Shown: positions 43,741-53,085, counted from the first letter of the stretch. The stretch is DNA of 64,000 bases from Gordonia lacunae (GCF_002149015.1 NZ_NGFO01000002.1:228143-292142); one strand, 5' to 3'. A program made the numbers and translations. The notes: a model not told the origin generated them from the letters alone.

Positions 43741-44541
43741 TCAGGTTCCGCTGAGCTTGCCGATGAGCTCGGGGAGGTCGGCGACCGAGTCGATGATGTG
43801 GTCGGGGTAGGGCCCGAACTCGTCACGCTGCAACGCATGCAGCGCCTCCTCGCGGAACTTGCCCGTGCGCACCAGCACGCCGATCAGCGCCGCAGCCTGG
43901 GCCCCCAGGACGTCGTTGTGCATGTCGTCGCCGACCATCACCACCTGGGTCGGCTCGAGACCCAGGATCTCGGTGGCCGCCCGGAAACCGACCGGCGAGG
44001 GCTTGCCGATGGCCTTGATCTTTGCGCCCGAAGCCTTTTCGAGGCCCTCGAGGTACACCCCGGTGTCGATGCTCAGACCGGTCGACGTCGACCAGGTCAT
44101 CGACCGGTGCATCGCGATCACCGGGACACCGTCGAGCAGCATCTCCAGGACCTTCGACAGCGTCGCGTGGGTGAACACCGAGCCGGCGCCGCCGAGTACC
44201 ACCACCTCGGCCGTCGCGGGATCGTCGGTCAGCTCCACGCCGGTCATGTCCTCGGCGATCGGTCCCTGGTTGAGCACCCACACCCGCTTGCCCGGGTACG
44301 TGACGGCGACGTGTTCGGCGGTCAGCTTGGCCGCCGACAGGATCTCGTCCGGCTTCACCTCGAAGCCGGACGACGTGAGCGCCTCGGCGATCTCACCGCG
44401 CGAACGGGACGTCGTGTTGGTCAGGAACATCCGCGGGATGCCCTGGTCGGCGAGTTCGGCGATGACCTCGACCGCGCCCGGCAGCGCCTGCCACGAGGTG
44501 ACCATCACCCCGTCGATGTCGAGCAGCAGACCCAGCGCCAT
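43741..44541 (-). CDS. HAD-IIA family hydrolase (NagD-like phosphatase)
   Basis: The 266-residue protein is a HAD phosphatase with motif I LLLDIDGVM (Asp8, Asp10), motif II FLTNTTSRSR, the Lys/cap region with AIGKPSPVGFRAA and motif IV VMVGDDMHNDVLGA. The cap type and size match the IIA/LHPP-NagD-like group, which acts on small phosphoesters. The ATG at 44539-44541 fits the first strand. It diverges from moeA by 100 bases and converges on the SRPBCC gene across the tandem repeat. Confidence 0.92.
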   Translation of the reverse strand: MALGLLLDIDGVMVTSWQALPGAVEVIAELADQGIPRMFLTNTTSRSRGEIAEALTSSGFEVKPDEILSAAKLTAEHVAVTYPGKRVWVLNQGPIAEDMTGVELTDDPATAEVVVLGGAGSVFTHATLSKVLEMLLDGVPVIAMHRSMTWSTSTGLSIDTGVYLEGLEKASGAKIKAIGKPSPVGFRAATEILGLEPTQVVMVGDDMHNDVLGAQAAALIGVLVRTGKFREEALHALQRDEFGPYPDHIIDSVADLPELIGKLSGT

Positions 44542-44641
44542 GCGCACGAATGTAGTCCTCGGGCAGCTGCGTCGCAGGACAGGCTCCGGCCACCGCCGGG
44601 ACGGCGGTGGCGCCCGCGGCGGCACCTGGCATGCTGAGCGC

Positions 44642-45883
44642 ATGCGTACCGTCGTAGAGCATCAGCGCATCGTCGCGGCGTTGTTCGGCGCGCCCGAACC
44701 GTCGACGGTCGCAGTGCCCGAATCGCTGGGTCTCGCCACGTTCACCGACGTCGACGCCCCGCTGTCCCTGCCCGGCTTCGACAACTCCGCGATGGACGGA
44801 TTCGCCGTGCGCGCCGCCGATCTCGCGGAGGCGAGCACCGATTCACCGGTCACCCTGCCGGTCGCCGCGGACATCCCCGCCGGCCGCACCGACGACCTCA
44901 CGCTCGAACCGGGGACCGCACACCGCATCATGACCGGCGCCCCGATGCCCGCGGGCGCCGATGCGGTCGTCCCGGTCGAACTGACCGACGCCGTGGTCGG
45001 GCCGGTGGCCGCCGCGGCCACCGTCACCTTCACCGCAGCACCCGAGCGCGGCAGGCACATCCGGCGCGGCGGCTCCGACATCGAGTCGGGCACCCGGGCG
45101 CTACCGGCCGGCACGGTGATCGGCGCGCCGCAGATCGGCTTGCTCGCCGCACTGGGCATCGCCGAGGTCGCCGTCGCCCGCCGGTTGCGCGTGGTCGTGC
45201 TGTCCACCGGCTCGGAGCTCGTCGAGCCCGGAAAACCGCTGCGCCACGGGCAGATCTACGAGTCCAACGGTGCGATGCTGACCGCCGCGGTCAGCGAGGC
45301 CGGCGCGATCGGTCGTCACCTGCACTTCGTGCCGGACAACACCGCGGACTTCGCCGCGCGGCTCGACGAGGTCGCCGACGATGCCGATCTGATCATCACC
45401 TCGGGCGGCGTCAGCGCAGGCGCCTTCGAGGTGGTGAAGGACGCACTGGCAGCGACCGGGACCGTCGAATTCGTGAAGGTCGCGATGCAACCGGGTATGC
45501 CACAGGGCTGCGGCCACTTCCCCTCGTCACACGGGACTCGGGTACCGATCATCACCCTGCCGGGCAACCCCGTCAGTGCGCTCGTGTCCTTCGAGGTGTT
45601 CATCCGGCCGGCATTGCGCGCCGCGATGGCCCTGCCTGCCGACCGGGAGCGGGTCGAGGCCCGGCTCGGCGCCGGCATCCGCTCACCCCGCGGCAAACGA
45701 CAGTTCCTGCGCGGCGTACTCGACGCAGGCCACCTCGACGGGACCGTCGGGGTCGATCCGATCGGCCCACCCGCCTCCCATCACCTGCGCTACCTGGCCG
45801 AGGCCGACGCGCTGATCGACATCCCCGCCGACGTCGAGGCGGTCGAGGCGGGAGCCCTGGTGGAGGTGCTGGTCCTGCGCTGA
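44642..45883 (+). CDS. moeA: Molybdopterin molybdotransferase MoeA
   Basis: MoeA inserts molybdate into adenylylated molybdopterin to finish the molybdenum cofactor. The 413-residue protein has LPGFDNSAMDGFAVRAAD, RIMTGAPMPAGADAVVPVE, RRGGSDIESGTRAL, VVVLSTGSELVEPGK, ESNGAMLTA, SGGVSAGAFEVVKDAL and LPGNPVSALVSFEVFIRPAL. Together with psd, pssA and the AAA gene it reproduces the order moeA2-psd-pssA-Rv0435c of M. tuberculosis. The ATG at 44642 gives the standard N-terminus. Confidence 0.95.
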   Translation: MRTVVEHQRIVAALFGAPEPSTVAVPESLGLATFTDVDAPLSLPGFDNSAMDGFAVRAADLAEASTDSPVTLPVAADIPAGRTDDLTLEPGTAHRIMTGAPMPAGADAVVPVELTDAVVGPVAAAATVTFTAAPERGRHIRRGGSDIESGTRALPAGTVIGAPQIGLLAALGIAEVAVARRLRVVVLSTGSELVEPGKPLRHGQIYESNGAMLTAAVSEAGAIGRHLHFVPDNTADFAARLDEVADDADLIITSGGVSAGAFEVVKDALAATGTVEFVKVAMQPGMPQGCGHFPSSHGTRVPIITLPGNPVSALVSFEVFIRPALRAAMALPADRERVEARLGAGIRSPRGKRQFLRGVLDAGHLDGTVGVDPIGPPASHHLRYLAEADALIDIPADVEAVEAGALVEVLVLR

Positions 45884-45987
45884 CGACGAGGCCCGCGGTG
45901 GCGGCGCTCTAGAGTGGACGCCGATGCACCCGGCGATGGGGTGCGCACCGAGTACCCGGCCTGGACACAGGCCAGAGGAGGTTGATC

Positions 45988-46719
45988 GTGGCCCGACGTC
46001 CGCGTCCGGACGGCTCCGGTGACACCGGCCGTGTCGCCCATTTTCTCGATCTGGCCCGAGAGACCATCCCCCCGATCCACCCGGCAGGTGTGCCGTTCGT
46101 CGCCGCTCCGGCCGCCGTCGCCCTCCTGGGTCGCAGGCACCGCTGGATCGCCCGGCCGGCCGCGCTGACCGCCGGGGCGTGCGCGGCCTTCTTCCGGCAT
46201 CCGAAGCGGGTCACGCCCAGCGAGCCCGGCGTGGTGGTCGCACCCGCGGACGGGACCATCGCCCTCGTCGACGAAGCCGTCCCGCCCGCCGAGTCCGGCC
46301 TGGGCACACAGCCGCTGCCCCGGGTCTCGACCTTCCTGTCGATCTTCGACGTGCACGTGCAGCGCGTGCCGATCGCGGGCACGGTGACCACCGTGACCCA
46401 CACGCCCGGTGCATTCGTCTCCGCCGACCTGCCCGAGGCCAGCCGTGACAACGAGCGCACCACGATGACCATCCGCACCACCGCCGCAGACGGCGCACCC
46501 GGCCCCGAGCTGGCGGTCGTGCAGATCGCCGGTCTCATCGCCCGTCGGATCGTGTGCGAGCCGTCGGTCGGGGACTCGCTGGCGATCGGCGAGACCTACG
46601 GGCTGATCCGATTCGGCTCGCGCGTCGACGTCTACTTCCCCGCCGGCACCCGGCCCCGCGTCTCGGTCGGCCAGCGCGCGGTCGGCGGCGAGACCCCGTT
46701 CACGTACCTGGACCAGTGA
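45988..46719 (+). CDS. psd: Phosphatidylserine decarboxylase proenzyme
   Basis: Psd converts phosphatidylserine to phosphatidylethanolamine at the membrane. The 243-residue proenzyme has FFRHPKRV, VVAPADGTI, FLSIFDVHVQRVPIAG and, near the C-terminus, FGSRVDVYFP, where cleavage between Gly210 and Ser211 would create the pyruvoyl group. The GTG at 45988 is chosen because AGGAGG lies 6 bases upstream; a TTG at 45982 is too close to it. Its stop overlaps the pssA start (GTGA). Confidence 0.95.
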   Translation: MARRPRPDGSGDTGRVAHFLDLARETIPPIHPAGVPFVAAPAAVALLGRRHRWIARPAALTAGACAAFFRHPKRVTPSEPGVVVAPADGTIALVDEAVPPAESGLGTQPLPRVSTFLSIFDVHVQRVPIAGTVTTVTHTPGAFVSADLPEASRDNERTTMTIRTTAADGAPGPELAVVQIAGLIARRIVCEPSVGDSLAIGETYGLIRFGSRVDVYFPAGTRPRVSVGQRAVGGETPFTYLDQ

Positions 46720-47792
46720 ACTCCGGCCCGGTGAACCCGACCGACATGACCTCATCCTCCACGAACTCCGGGCGCCGACGCCCCGGCTCGCGCACCGCGC
46801 GCATCCCGACCGCGCGCTCGGCCAGCCGGCACGCACAGGCACATCCAGTTCCGCGGGAGCCGGAGCGTCGGCGTCTGCGCCGCCAGGCACAGGCCGGCCG
46901 CATCGTCATCCCGTCGTCGCTGACGATCCTCGCGATCTGCGCAGGCCTCACGGCCATGCGATCGGCGATCAACGGCGACGTCGACACCGCGATGGCACTC
47001 CTGGTCGCGGCCGCGTTCCTCGACGGCATCGACGGCCGGGTCGCACGCCTGATGGGAGCGACGAGTCGCATCGGCGCCGAGATCGACTCGCTGGCCGACG
47101 CGATCAATTTCGGCGTGGTCCCGGCGATGATCATCTACTTCCACTTCATCGACGGTCACGACCTCGGCTGGGTGCTCGCGCTGATCTACTGCTGCGCCAT
47201 CGTGTTGCGACTGGCGAGGTTCAACACCCTGCTCGACGACGACGAAGCACCCGCTTACACCAAGGACTTCTTCGTCGGCGTCCCCGCGCCCGCCGCGGCG
47301 ATCTGTGCGCTCCTGCCCATCGGGCTGGAGCAGCAGTTCGGCGACGGATGGTGGACGTCGCTGCCGGCCGTCGGCGGGTGGCTGATCTTCGTCGCCTTCC
47401 TGGCCGTCAGCCGCGTCCCGACCTCCTCGCTGAAGACCGCGTCGATCCCGGCCCGCGCGGTGGCCGGCCTGCTGGTGCTCGTCGCCGCAGCCGCGGCACT
47501 GCTGGTGACCTTCCCGTACGTGCTGATGATGATCGCCATCGCCGGATACGTCCTGCACATCCCGTACGCGTGGCGAGCGCGACGCTGGGTCGCCTCCCGG
47601 CCCGAACACTGGGACGACAAACCGGCCGAACGTCGCGCCCAGCGTCGCGCCCTGCGCACGGCGTCTCCCGGTGGTCGGCGCCGACGGCCGGTCATCAACT
47701 CGCTCGGCCGCCTGGGCCTGAACCGCCCCACCGGCCCCGGTGTCGCGGCAACCCGCACAAGCGGCGAGACGACCGAAAGCGAGCCCGAATGA
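46716..47792 (+). CDS. pssA: CDP-diacylglycerol-serine O-phosphatidyltransferase
   Basis: PssA makes phosphatidylserine from CDP-diacylglycerol and serine, the substrate of Psd. The 358-residue protein has a long basic N-terminal tail, then about eight membrane helices. The CDP-alcohol transferase motif is complete: Asp106-Gly107, Ala110-Arg111, Gly120, Asp124 and Asp128 (within DGRVARLMGATSRIGAEID). The GTG at 46716 couples it to psd; an ATG at 46746 is an alternative. A second basic tail ends the protein. Its stop overlaps the AAA gene start (ATGA). Confidence 0.95.
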   Translation: MNSGPVNPTDMTSSSTNSGRRRPGSRTARIPTARSASRHAQAHPVPREPERRRLRRQAQAGRIVIPSSLTILAICAGLTAMRSAINGDVDTAMALLVAAAFLDGIDGRVARLMGATSRIGAEIDSLADAINFGVVPAMIIYFHFIDGHDLGWVLALIYCCAIVLRLARFNTLLDDDEAPAYTKDFFVGVPAPAAAICALLPIGLEQQFGDGWWTSLPAVGGWLIFVAFLAVSRVPTSSLKTASIPARAVAGLLVLVAAAAALLVTFPYVLMMIAIAGYVLHIPYAWRARRWVASRPEHWDDKPAERRAQRRALRTASPGGRRRRPVINSLGRLGLNRPTGPGVAATRTSGETTESEPE

Positions 47793-50083
47793 GCACGCCC
47801 GCCTCCCTCACTCTGACGGCCCGGCACAATCCCTCGGCGGCCGAGGCGCGGCGCGGCATCATCCGGGTACATCCCGAGGTGCTGACGGCTCTGTCGCTGC
47901 GGGAATGGGACGCGGTGTCGATCACCGGCGCGCGCGTCACGGCAGCCGTGGTGGCCGCGACCGAGGCGACCGCACCGACCGGGGTGGCCCTTCTCGACGA
48001 GATCGCCTTCTCCAACGCCGGTGTCCGCGAGAACTCCACGGTCGTGCTCGCGCCCGTCGCGGTGCAGGGTGCCAACCGCGTGGTGGTGAGCGGTTCGGCG
48101 CTGGCCACCCAGTCGATCACCGAGTCGACGCTGCGCCGCGCGCTGCTGGGGAAGGTCCTGTCCGTCGGAGACGCCGTCTCGCTGCTCCCCCGCGACCTCG
48201 GACCCGAACTCGCCGCCACCGAGGCCACGCGCGCGCTGGCCCGATCGGTCGGGATCACCTGGACCACCGAGTTGCTGACCGTCACGGCGACCGAGCCCGG
48301 CCCAGCCGCCGACGGGGCGGGGTCGGCGCCGGTGAGCGTGCAGACCAACACAGCCGTGTTGTGGTCGACGACCGCGGGCGAGGTCCCCCCGCTCGGCGAC
48401 CGGACCGGTTCCGGCTCGCCGCGGATCCCCGGCGCCCTCGGCATGGTGTCGGATTCCGAATGGCGCCCGCAGCCGGGCGCCGCGGCCGGCCCTGTCCGCG
48501 AGCCCGTCCGGGAGCCCGACGTACCGGTCCGCCCGGTGTCGGAGCTCGTCGGCGTCGACTCCCAGATCACCAAGCTCACCGAGTGGCTGACCATCACCCT
48601 CGACGAGCCGGAAGTGCTGCGCACCCTCGGTGCGACGCCGCGTCTCGGCGTCCTGGTCACCGGCCCGGCCGGCGGTGGCAAGGCGACACTGGTGCGCTCG
48701 GTGTGCGCATCACGCACGCTGGTCGCGGTCGACGGCCCGACCGTCGGCGCGACGGAGGCCACCACCCGCCTGCGGACGGTGGCCGACGCGGTGGCCCGCG
48801 CACGATCGGCAGGCGGGGTGCTCCTGATCACCGACGTCGACGCGCTGCTGCCCGCCGAACCCGAGCCGGTCGCCGCCCTCATCCTCGACGAGCTGCGCAC
48901 CGGCATCGCCGACGGCCGCATCGCGCTCGTCGCGACCACCGCCGAGCCGGTACGCCTCGATGCCCGGTTGCGCGATCCATCACTCTGTGACCGCGAACTG
49001 GTCATCGGCCTCCCCGACGCCGCGACCCGGGCGCGACTGCTGTCGGCGATCCTGTCGAACGTCCCGACCGACGGCGATCTCGACCTCACGTCGGTCGCGT
49101 CCCGCACGCCCGGTTTCGTCGCCGGGGATCTCGCCGCGCTGGCCCGCGAGGCCGCGCTCCGTGCCGCGACGCGCGCGAGTTCCGAGAAGTCCGCGCCCTC
49201 GCTGCGCACCGAGGATCTCCTCGGCGCCCTCGACGTCATCCGGCCGGTGTCCCGTTCGGATTCCCCCGAGGTCGCGCTGGGTTCGATCACCCTCGCCGAC
49301 GTCGGCGACATGGTCGAGACCAAACAGGCGCTGACCGAAGCGGTCCTCTGGCCGCTGCAGCACCCCGACACCTTCGCGCGACTCGGCGTCGACCCGCCGC
49401 GTGGAGTGCTGCTGTTCGGCCCGCCGGGCTGCGGCAAGACCTTCGTCGTCCGCGCACTCGCGGCGTCGGGTCAGCTCTCGGTGCACACGGTCAAAGGCGC
49501 CGAGCTGATGGACAAGTGGGTCGGATCGTCGGAGAAGGCGGTGCGGGACCTGTTCGCCCGCGCCCGCGAGTCGGCGCCCTCGCTGATCTTTCTCGACGAG
49601 GTCGACGCGCTGGCCCCGCGCCGCGGTCAGTCCACCGACTCCGGTGTCGGCGACCGCGTGGTCGCCGCCCTGCTCACCGAACTCGACGGCGTCGAACCAC
49701 TCCAGGATGTCGTCGTACTCGGTGCGACGAACCGCCCCGACCTCATCGACCCGGCGCTCCTCCGGCCCGGGCGGCTCGAACGACTCGTCTTCGTGCCGCC
49801 ACCCGACGCCGACGCCCGCGGGGACATCCTGCGGGCCACCGGTCGCGACGTCCCGCTCGACGGCATCGACCTCGACGAGCTGGCCACCGATCTCGAGGGG
49901 TACTCGGCGGCGGACTGCTCGGCGCTGCTGCGCGAGGCCGCGCTGTCGGCCATGCGTCGCGACATCGACGCCGCCGCGGTGACCGTGGCCGACGTCGACG
50001 AAGCCCGCAAGCGGGTCCGGCCGTCGCTCGATCCGGCGCAGGTCGCCGACCTCAAGGCCTACGCCGAGCGTCGGCTCGACTGA
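47789..50083 (+). CDS. Cdc48/p97-like protein with two AAA domains (Rv0435c type)
   Basis: This 764-residue ATPase has a Cdc48-like N-domain (about 1-200, double-psi-barrel type with REWDAVSITG) and two AAA modules. Module 1 has Walker A GPAGGGKA at 292-299 but Walker B LLITDV at 345-350, where the catalytic Glu is replaced by Val350, and it lacks the usual arginine-finger motif. Module 2 is intact: GPPGCGKT at 544-551, LIFLDEVDALAPRRG with Asp603-Glu604, and NRPDLIDPALLRPGRLERL. It probably unfolds or remodels proteins, with hydrolysis only in ring 2. It is co-translated with pssA, which may point to a membrane-linked role. Confidence 0.93.
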   Translation: MSTPASLTLTARHNPSAAEARRGIIRVHPEVLTALSLREWDAVSITGARVTAAVVAATEATAPTGVALLDEIAFSNAGVRENSTVVLAPVAVQGANRVVVSGSALATQSITESTLRRALLGKVLSVGDAVSLLPRDLGPELAATEATRALARSVGITWTTELLTVTATEPGPAADGAGSAPVSVQTNTAVLWSTTAGEVPPLGDRTGSGSPRIPGALGMVSDSEWRPQPGAAAGPVREPVREPDVPVRPVSELVGVDSQITKLTEWLTITLDEPEVLRTLGATPRLGVLVTGPAGGGKATLVRSVCASRTLVAVDGPTVGATEATTRLRTVADAVARARSAGGVLLITDVDALLPAEPEPVAALILDELRTGIADGRIALVATTAEPVRLDARLRDPSLCDRELVIGLPDAATRARLLSAILSNVPTDGDLDLTSVASRTPGFVAGDLAALAREAALRAATRASSEKSAPSLRTEDLLGALDVIRPVSRSDSPEVALGSITLADVGDMVETKQALTEAVLWPLQHPDTFARLGVDPPRGVLLFGPPGCGKTFVVRALAASGQLSVHTVKGAELMDKWVGSSEKAVRDLFARARESAPSLIFLDEVDALAPRRGQSTDSGVGDRVVAALLTELDGVEPLQDVVVLGATNRPDLIDPALLRPGRLERLVFVPPPDADARGDILRATGRDVPLDGIDLDELATDLEGYSAADCSALLREAALSAMRRDIDAAAVTVADVDEARKRVRPSLDPAQVADLKAYAERRLD

Positions 50084-50094
50084 CGTCAACCGCC

Positions 50095-50272
50095 GTCGAC
50101 TGGGCGGGCTTTCCCGTCGACTGTGCGGGCTTTCCCGTCGACTGGGCAGCCTTTTTCGTCGACTGGGCGGCCTTGTCCGTCGACTGGGCAGATTCTCTCG
50201 TCGACCGTCCCGGCCGGACGCACAGTCGACGAGATCTCCTGCCCAGTCGACGGAATTGCCTGCCCAGTCGAC
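50095..50272. repeat. Array of 21-base repeats built on GTCGAC, with a switch of direction
   Basis: GTCGAC starts at 50095, 50116, 50137, 50158, 50179 and 50200 (steps of 21) and then, after a 25-base step, at 50225, 50246 and 50267. In the left block the unit reads GTCGACTGGGCGGGCTTTCCC or close variants. In the right block the flanking TGCCCA-GTCGAC is the reverse complement. The array starts 12 bases after the AAA gene stop. The gap from 50084 to 50463 contains this array and a likely operator and no convincing gene. Confidence 0.9.
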
Positions 50273-50338
50273 GAATGTGGCTGCTGACGGGAACCGGGTG
50301 AGTCCCGGAACACACCCGGAATAACCTCCGATAGTTGT

Positions 50339-50350
50339 TGGTTGCAACCA
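50339..50350. promoter_or_regulatory. Palindrome TGGTTGCAACCA upstream of the MFS exporter
   Basis: A perfect 12-base palindrome, with a related TAGTTGCAT at 50361-50369 and AGTTG at 50333. GTTGCAAC-type palindromes are typical operators for MarR or TetR repressors of efflux pumps. No such repressor gene is immediately adjacent; the nearest is the TetR gene at 53086. Confidence 0.55.
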
Positions 50351-50463
50351 TCACGCTTTATAGTTGCATCAATCAACCAATCGGGTGCGTCACCATGCGC
50401 ACCGATTCGCCGCCCGCGCGGTCTCCTCGTCGCGGGCCGCTTTCTTTCTCGGAGGTTTGTTCT

Positions 50464-52143
50464 ATGAGTGCACCCGCATCCGCGGTGGCGCCGGTCGAAG
50501 ACGTGCCGATGACTCATCGTCAGAAGATCGAGGCCCTCATCGGCCTCCTGCTCGGCATGTTCGTCGCATTCCTGTCATCGACCGTGGTGTCCAACGCCCT
50601 GCCGACGATCATCACCGATCTGCACGGCACCCAGGATCAGTACACGTGGGTCATCACCGCGACATTGCTCGCGTCCACGGCGACCACGCCCATCTGGGGC
50701 AAGTTCGCCGACCTGGTCAGCAAGAAGCTGCTGGTGCAGGGCGCGCTGTTCCTGTTCACCCTGGGTTCGGTCCTCGCCGGACTCTCCACCTCGGTCGACA
50801 TGCTGATCGGCTTCCGCGTCATCCAGGGTCTGGGCCTCGGCGGTCTGCAGGCGCTGGTCGTGATCGTCGTCGCGACGATGTTCAGCCCGCGCGAGCGCGG
50901 CCGGTACCAGGGTCCGATGGCCGCGGTGATGTCCGTCGCGACCGTCGCCGGTCCGCTCATCGGCGGCGTCATCGTCGACACCAGCTGGCTCGGCTGGCGC
51001 TGGACGTTCTACGTCTGCGTCCCGCTCGCCATCCTCGCCCTGCTCGTCATCCAACGCACGCTGAACGTCCCGGTCGTCCGCAAGAAGGTCAGCATCGACT
51101 ACCTCGGCGCCGCGCTGATCGCGTCCGGAGTCAGCACCCTGCTCATCTGGGTCACGCTCGCCGGTAAGAACTTCGACTGGGCCTCGCTGACGTCGTACGG
51201 ACTGGTAGCACTCGGCATCGCGCTGCTCGCCGCGGCCGTCTTCGTCGAGTCGAAGGTGTCGAGCCCGATCATCCCGCTGCACATCTTCCGGGACCGCACC
51301 ACGACCCTGGCGACTCTCGCCAGCGTGGGCGTCGGAGTCGCCCTGTTCGGCGGCGCGGTGTTCCTCGGGCAGTACTTCCAGATCGCGCGCGGCTACTCGC
51401 CGACCGCGGCCGGCCTGCTGACGCTGCCGATGGTCATCGGCTCGATGCTCTCGGCGACCGTGTCGGGCAACCTGATCACCCGGTACGGACGCTGGAAGCG
51501 ATTCCTCGTGGCCGGTGCCGCCATGATGACGATCGGCTTCGGCCTGCTCGCGACGATCGACGCCCACACCAACATGGTCGTGGTCGGTGTGTTCCTCTTC
51601 ATCCTGGGCTGCGGCATGGGTATGACGATGCAGAACCTGGTCCTCGCGGTGCAGAACAACGTCAGCCCCGACAACCTCGGTGCGGCGACCTCGACGGTGA
51701 CCTTCTTCCGCTCACTCGGCGGTGCCGCGGGTGTGTCGGTGCTCGGCGCGATCCTGTCCAACCACGTCACCGACCTCATCGCGAAGGGCCTCGGCGCTCT
51801 GGGAATCGGGTCCGGACAGACCGGTGGCGGCGGGGCCGGCCTGGCCAACCTGAACGAACTGCCTGCTCCCATCGCAGCGATCGTCCGCGGCGCATACGGC
51901 GACGGAACCGCTCGGATCTTCCTGGTCGCGGCGGTCATGGCGGCGCTGAGCTTCATCGCCATCACGCTCATCAAGGAGGTCGCCCTCAAGACGATGAGCA
52001 GCGACGAGGAACGGCGCGCGCAGGAGGCTGCCGCCGCCGACGTGGCCGTTCCCGCAGCCGTGGCACCGTCCGCGGTCGGTCCCGTCGCGGAGGAGGCCTC
52101 CGCCGGCGAGACGCGAACAGGCGACGCCACCCACGCGCGATGA
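50464..52143 (+). CDS. MFS multidrug exporter, 14-helix (EmrB/QacA) type
   Basis: The 559-residue exporter has about 14 membrane helices. Family marks are FVAFLSSTVVSNALPTIITDL, the helix-4 region FRVIQGLGLGGLQALVVI, the loop FSPRERGRYQGPMAAV and motif C-like GPLIGGVIVDTSWLGWRWTFYV, read here in pieces. A hydrophilic Ala/Glu-rich tail (about 520-559) ends the protein. The ATG at 50464 has GGAGG 9 bases upstream; longer in-frame starts lie inside the palindromic region. Its stop overlaps the universal stress gene by 4 bases. Confidence 0.93.
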   Translation: MSAPASAVAPVEDVPMTHRQKIEALIGLLLGMFVAFLSSTVVSNALPTIITDLHGTQDQYTWVITATLLASTATTPIWGKFADLVSKKLLVQGALFLFTLGSVLAGLSTSVDMLIGFRVIQGLGLGGLQALVVIVVATMFSPRERGRYQGPMAAVMSVATVAGPLIGGVIVDTSWLGWRWTFYVCVPLAILALLVIQRTLNVPVVRKKVSIDYLGAALIASGVSTLLIWVTLAGKNFDWASLTSYGLVALGIALLAAAVFVESKVSSPIIPLHIFRDRTTTLATLASVGVGVALFGGAVFLGQYFQIARGYSPTAAGLLTLPMVIGSMLSATVSGNLITRYGRWKRFLVAGAAMMTIGFGLLATIDAHTNMVVVGVFLFILGCGMGMTMQNLVLAVQNNVSPDNLGAATSTVTFFRSLGGAAGVSVLGAILSNHVTDLIAKGLGALGIGSGQTGGGGAGLANLNELPAPIAAIVRGAYGDGTARIFLVAAVMAALSFIAITLIKEVALKTMSSDEERRAQEAAAADVAVPAAVAPSAVGPVAEEASAGETRTGDATHAR

Positions 52144-52973
52144 ACACCATCGCCGTCGGGGTGGACCTGAGTCCCGAATCCGAGGCGGCCGCCCGTTGGG
52201 CGGCCGCCTCGGCCCGCGTCGGGGACCGCCTGGTGCTGATCCACGGATTCGCGGCCGCCGCAGCGCTGCAACCGCTCAGCGAGTTCGAGCTCGACTTCGA
52301 TGTGACCGCGACGCGACGGGCAGCGGTCGCCCACCTGTCCGCGGTGGCCGCCCGCCTCGGCACGCACCATCCCGGCCTGCGCATCGACACCGTGGTCGAG
52401 CACGACTTCGCGATTCCGCTCCTCACCCGTCTGTCGGACCAGGTGGACCTGATGGTCGTGGGCCACCACCGGCCCGGGCTGATCGAGCGACTCACCACCG
52501 GGAGCATCAGTTCCGCACTCTCGGCGCGGTCGCACTGTCCCGTCGTGACGGTCCCGTACGGCAACCTCGCCACCGGCGGTCCGGTCGTCGCCGCGATCGA
52601 CGCCGAGGCCCCCTCCGATCTCGCACTGTCGGCCGCGTTCGAATACGCCGTTGTCACCGGGAGCCCGGTGGCGGTCGTGTGCGCGGTACCCGACGCGGCC
52701 CCGCCTGCTCAGATCGAGTCCGTCTACGCGCGGGCCGACGCACTGCTCGAACCGTGGCGACGGCGCTTCCCCGACTGTGCCACCACGCTGCAACTGGTCA
52801 ACGGCAATCCGTCCCGGGCCGTCCGGGAGGCGGTACCGCAGGCATCGTTGCTCGTCGTCACCCGTCCGCGCGCCGGGAGCACCTTCGCCGCCTGGGCGGG
52901 ATCGGTGGCACGCGCGGCGCAGCATCACACACGCTGCCCGATAGCGATCGTGGACCACAGCCGGACGTCCTGA
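52140..52973 (+). CDS. Universal stress protein with two Usp domains
   Basis: The 277-residue protein has two Usp-like halves. The first (1-140) has AVGVDLSPESEAAARWAA and LMVVGHHRPGLIERLTTGSISSALSARSHCPVVTVP, shown here in pieces: the VVGHH and the G-x9-G-(S/T) ATP-binding pattern are present. The second (about 148-275) has VAAIDAEAPSDLALSAAF and CPIAIVDH but lacks a clear ATP motif. It is coupled to the MFS exporter by an ATGA overlap, an arrangement that suggests a joint stress response. Confidence 0.88.
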   Translation: MNTIAVGVDLSPESEAAARWAAASARVGDRLVLIHGFAAAAALQPLSEFELDFDVTATRRAAVAHLSAVAARLGTHHPGLRIDTVVEHDFAIPLLTRLSDQVDLMVVGHHRPGLIERLTTGSISSALSARSHCPVVTVPYGNLATGGPVVAAIDAEAPSDLALSAAFEYAVVTGSPVAVVCAVPDAAPPAQIESVYARADALLEPWRRRFPDCATTLQLVNGNPSRAVREAVPQASLLVVTRPRAGSTFAAWAGSVARAAQHHTRCPIAIVDHSRTS

Positions 52974-53085
52974 CGGCCGTCACCCAGCCACGGCGAGACC
53001 ATCGAAACGGCAGGCCCACATGGACATCCACGGCACCTGAAACTACTCTTGTTAGGTCCGTTCAGGCAGCGTGGAGAGGTGGGAC

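Noticed and set aside
50095..50272. Repeat array considered as a CRISPR
   Set aside because: Units are 21 bases with no unique spacers of 30 bases or more, the direction flips in the middle, and no cas genes are present.
50052..50354. Minus-strand open frame of 100 codons with heptad repeats (AQSTGKP type)
   Set aside because: The amino acid repeats simply reflect the 21-base DNA repeats being read in frame; the frame also runs into the AAA gene and has no ribosome site.
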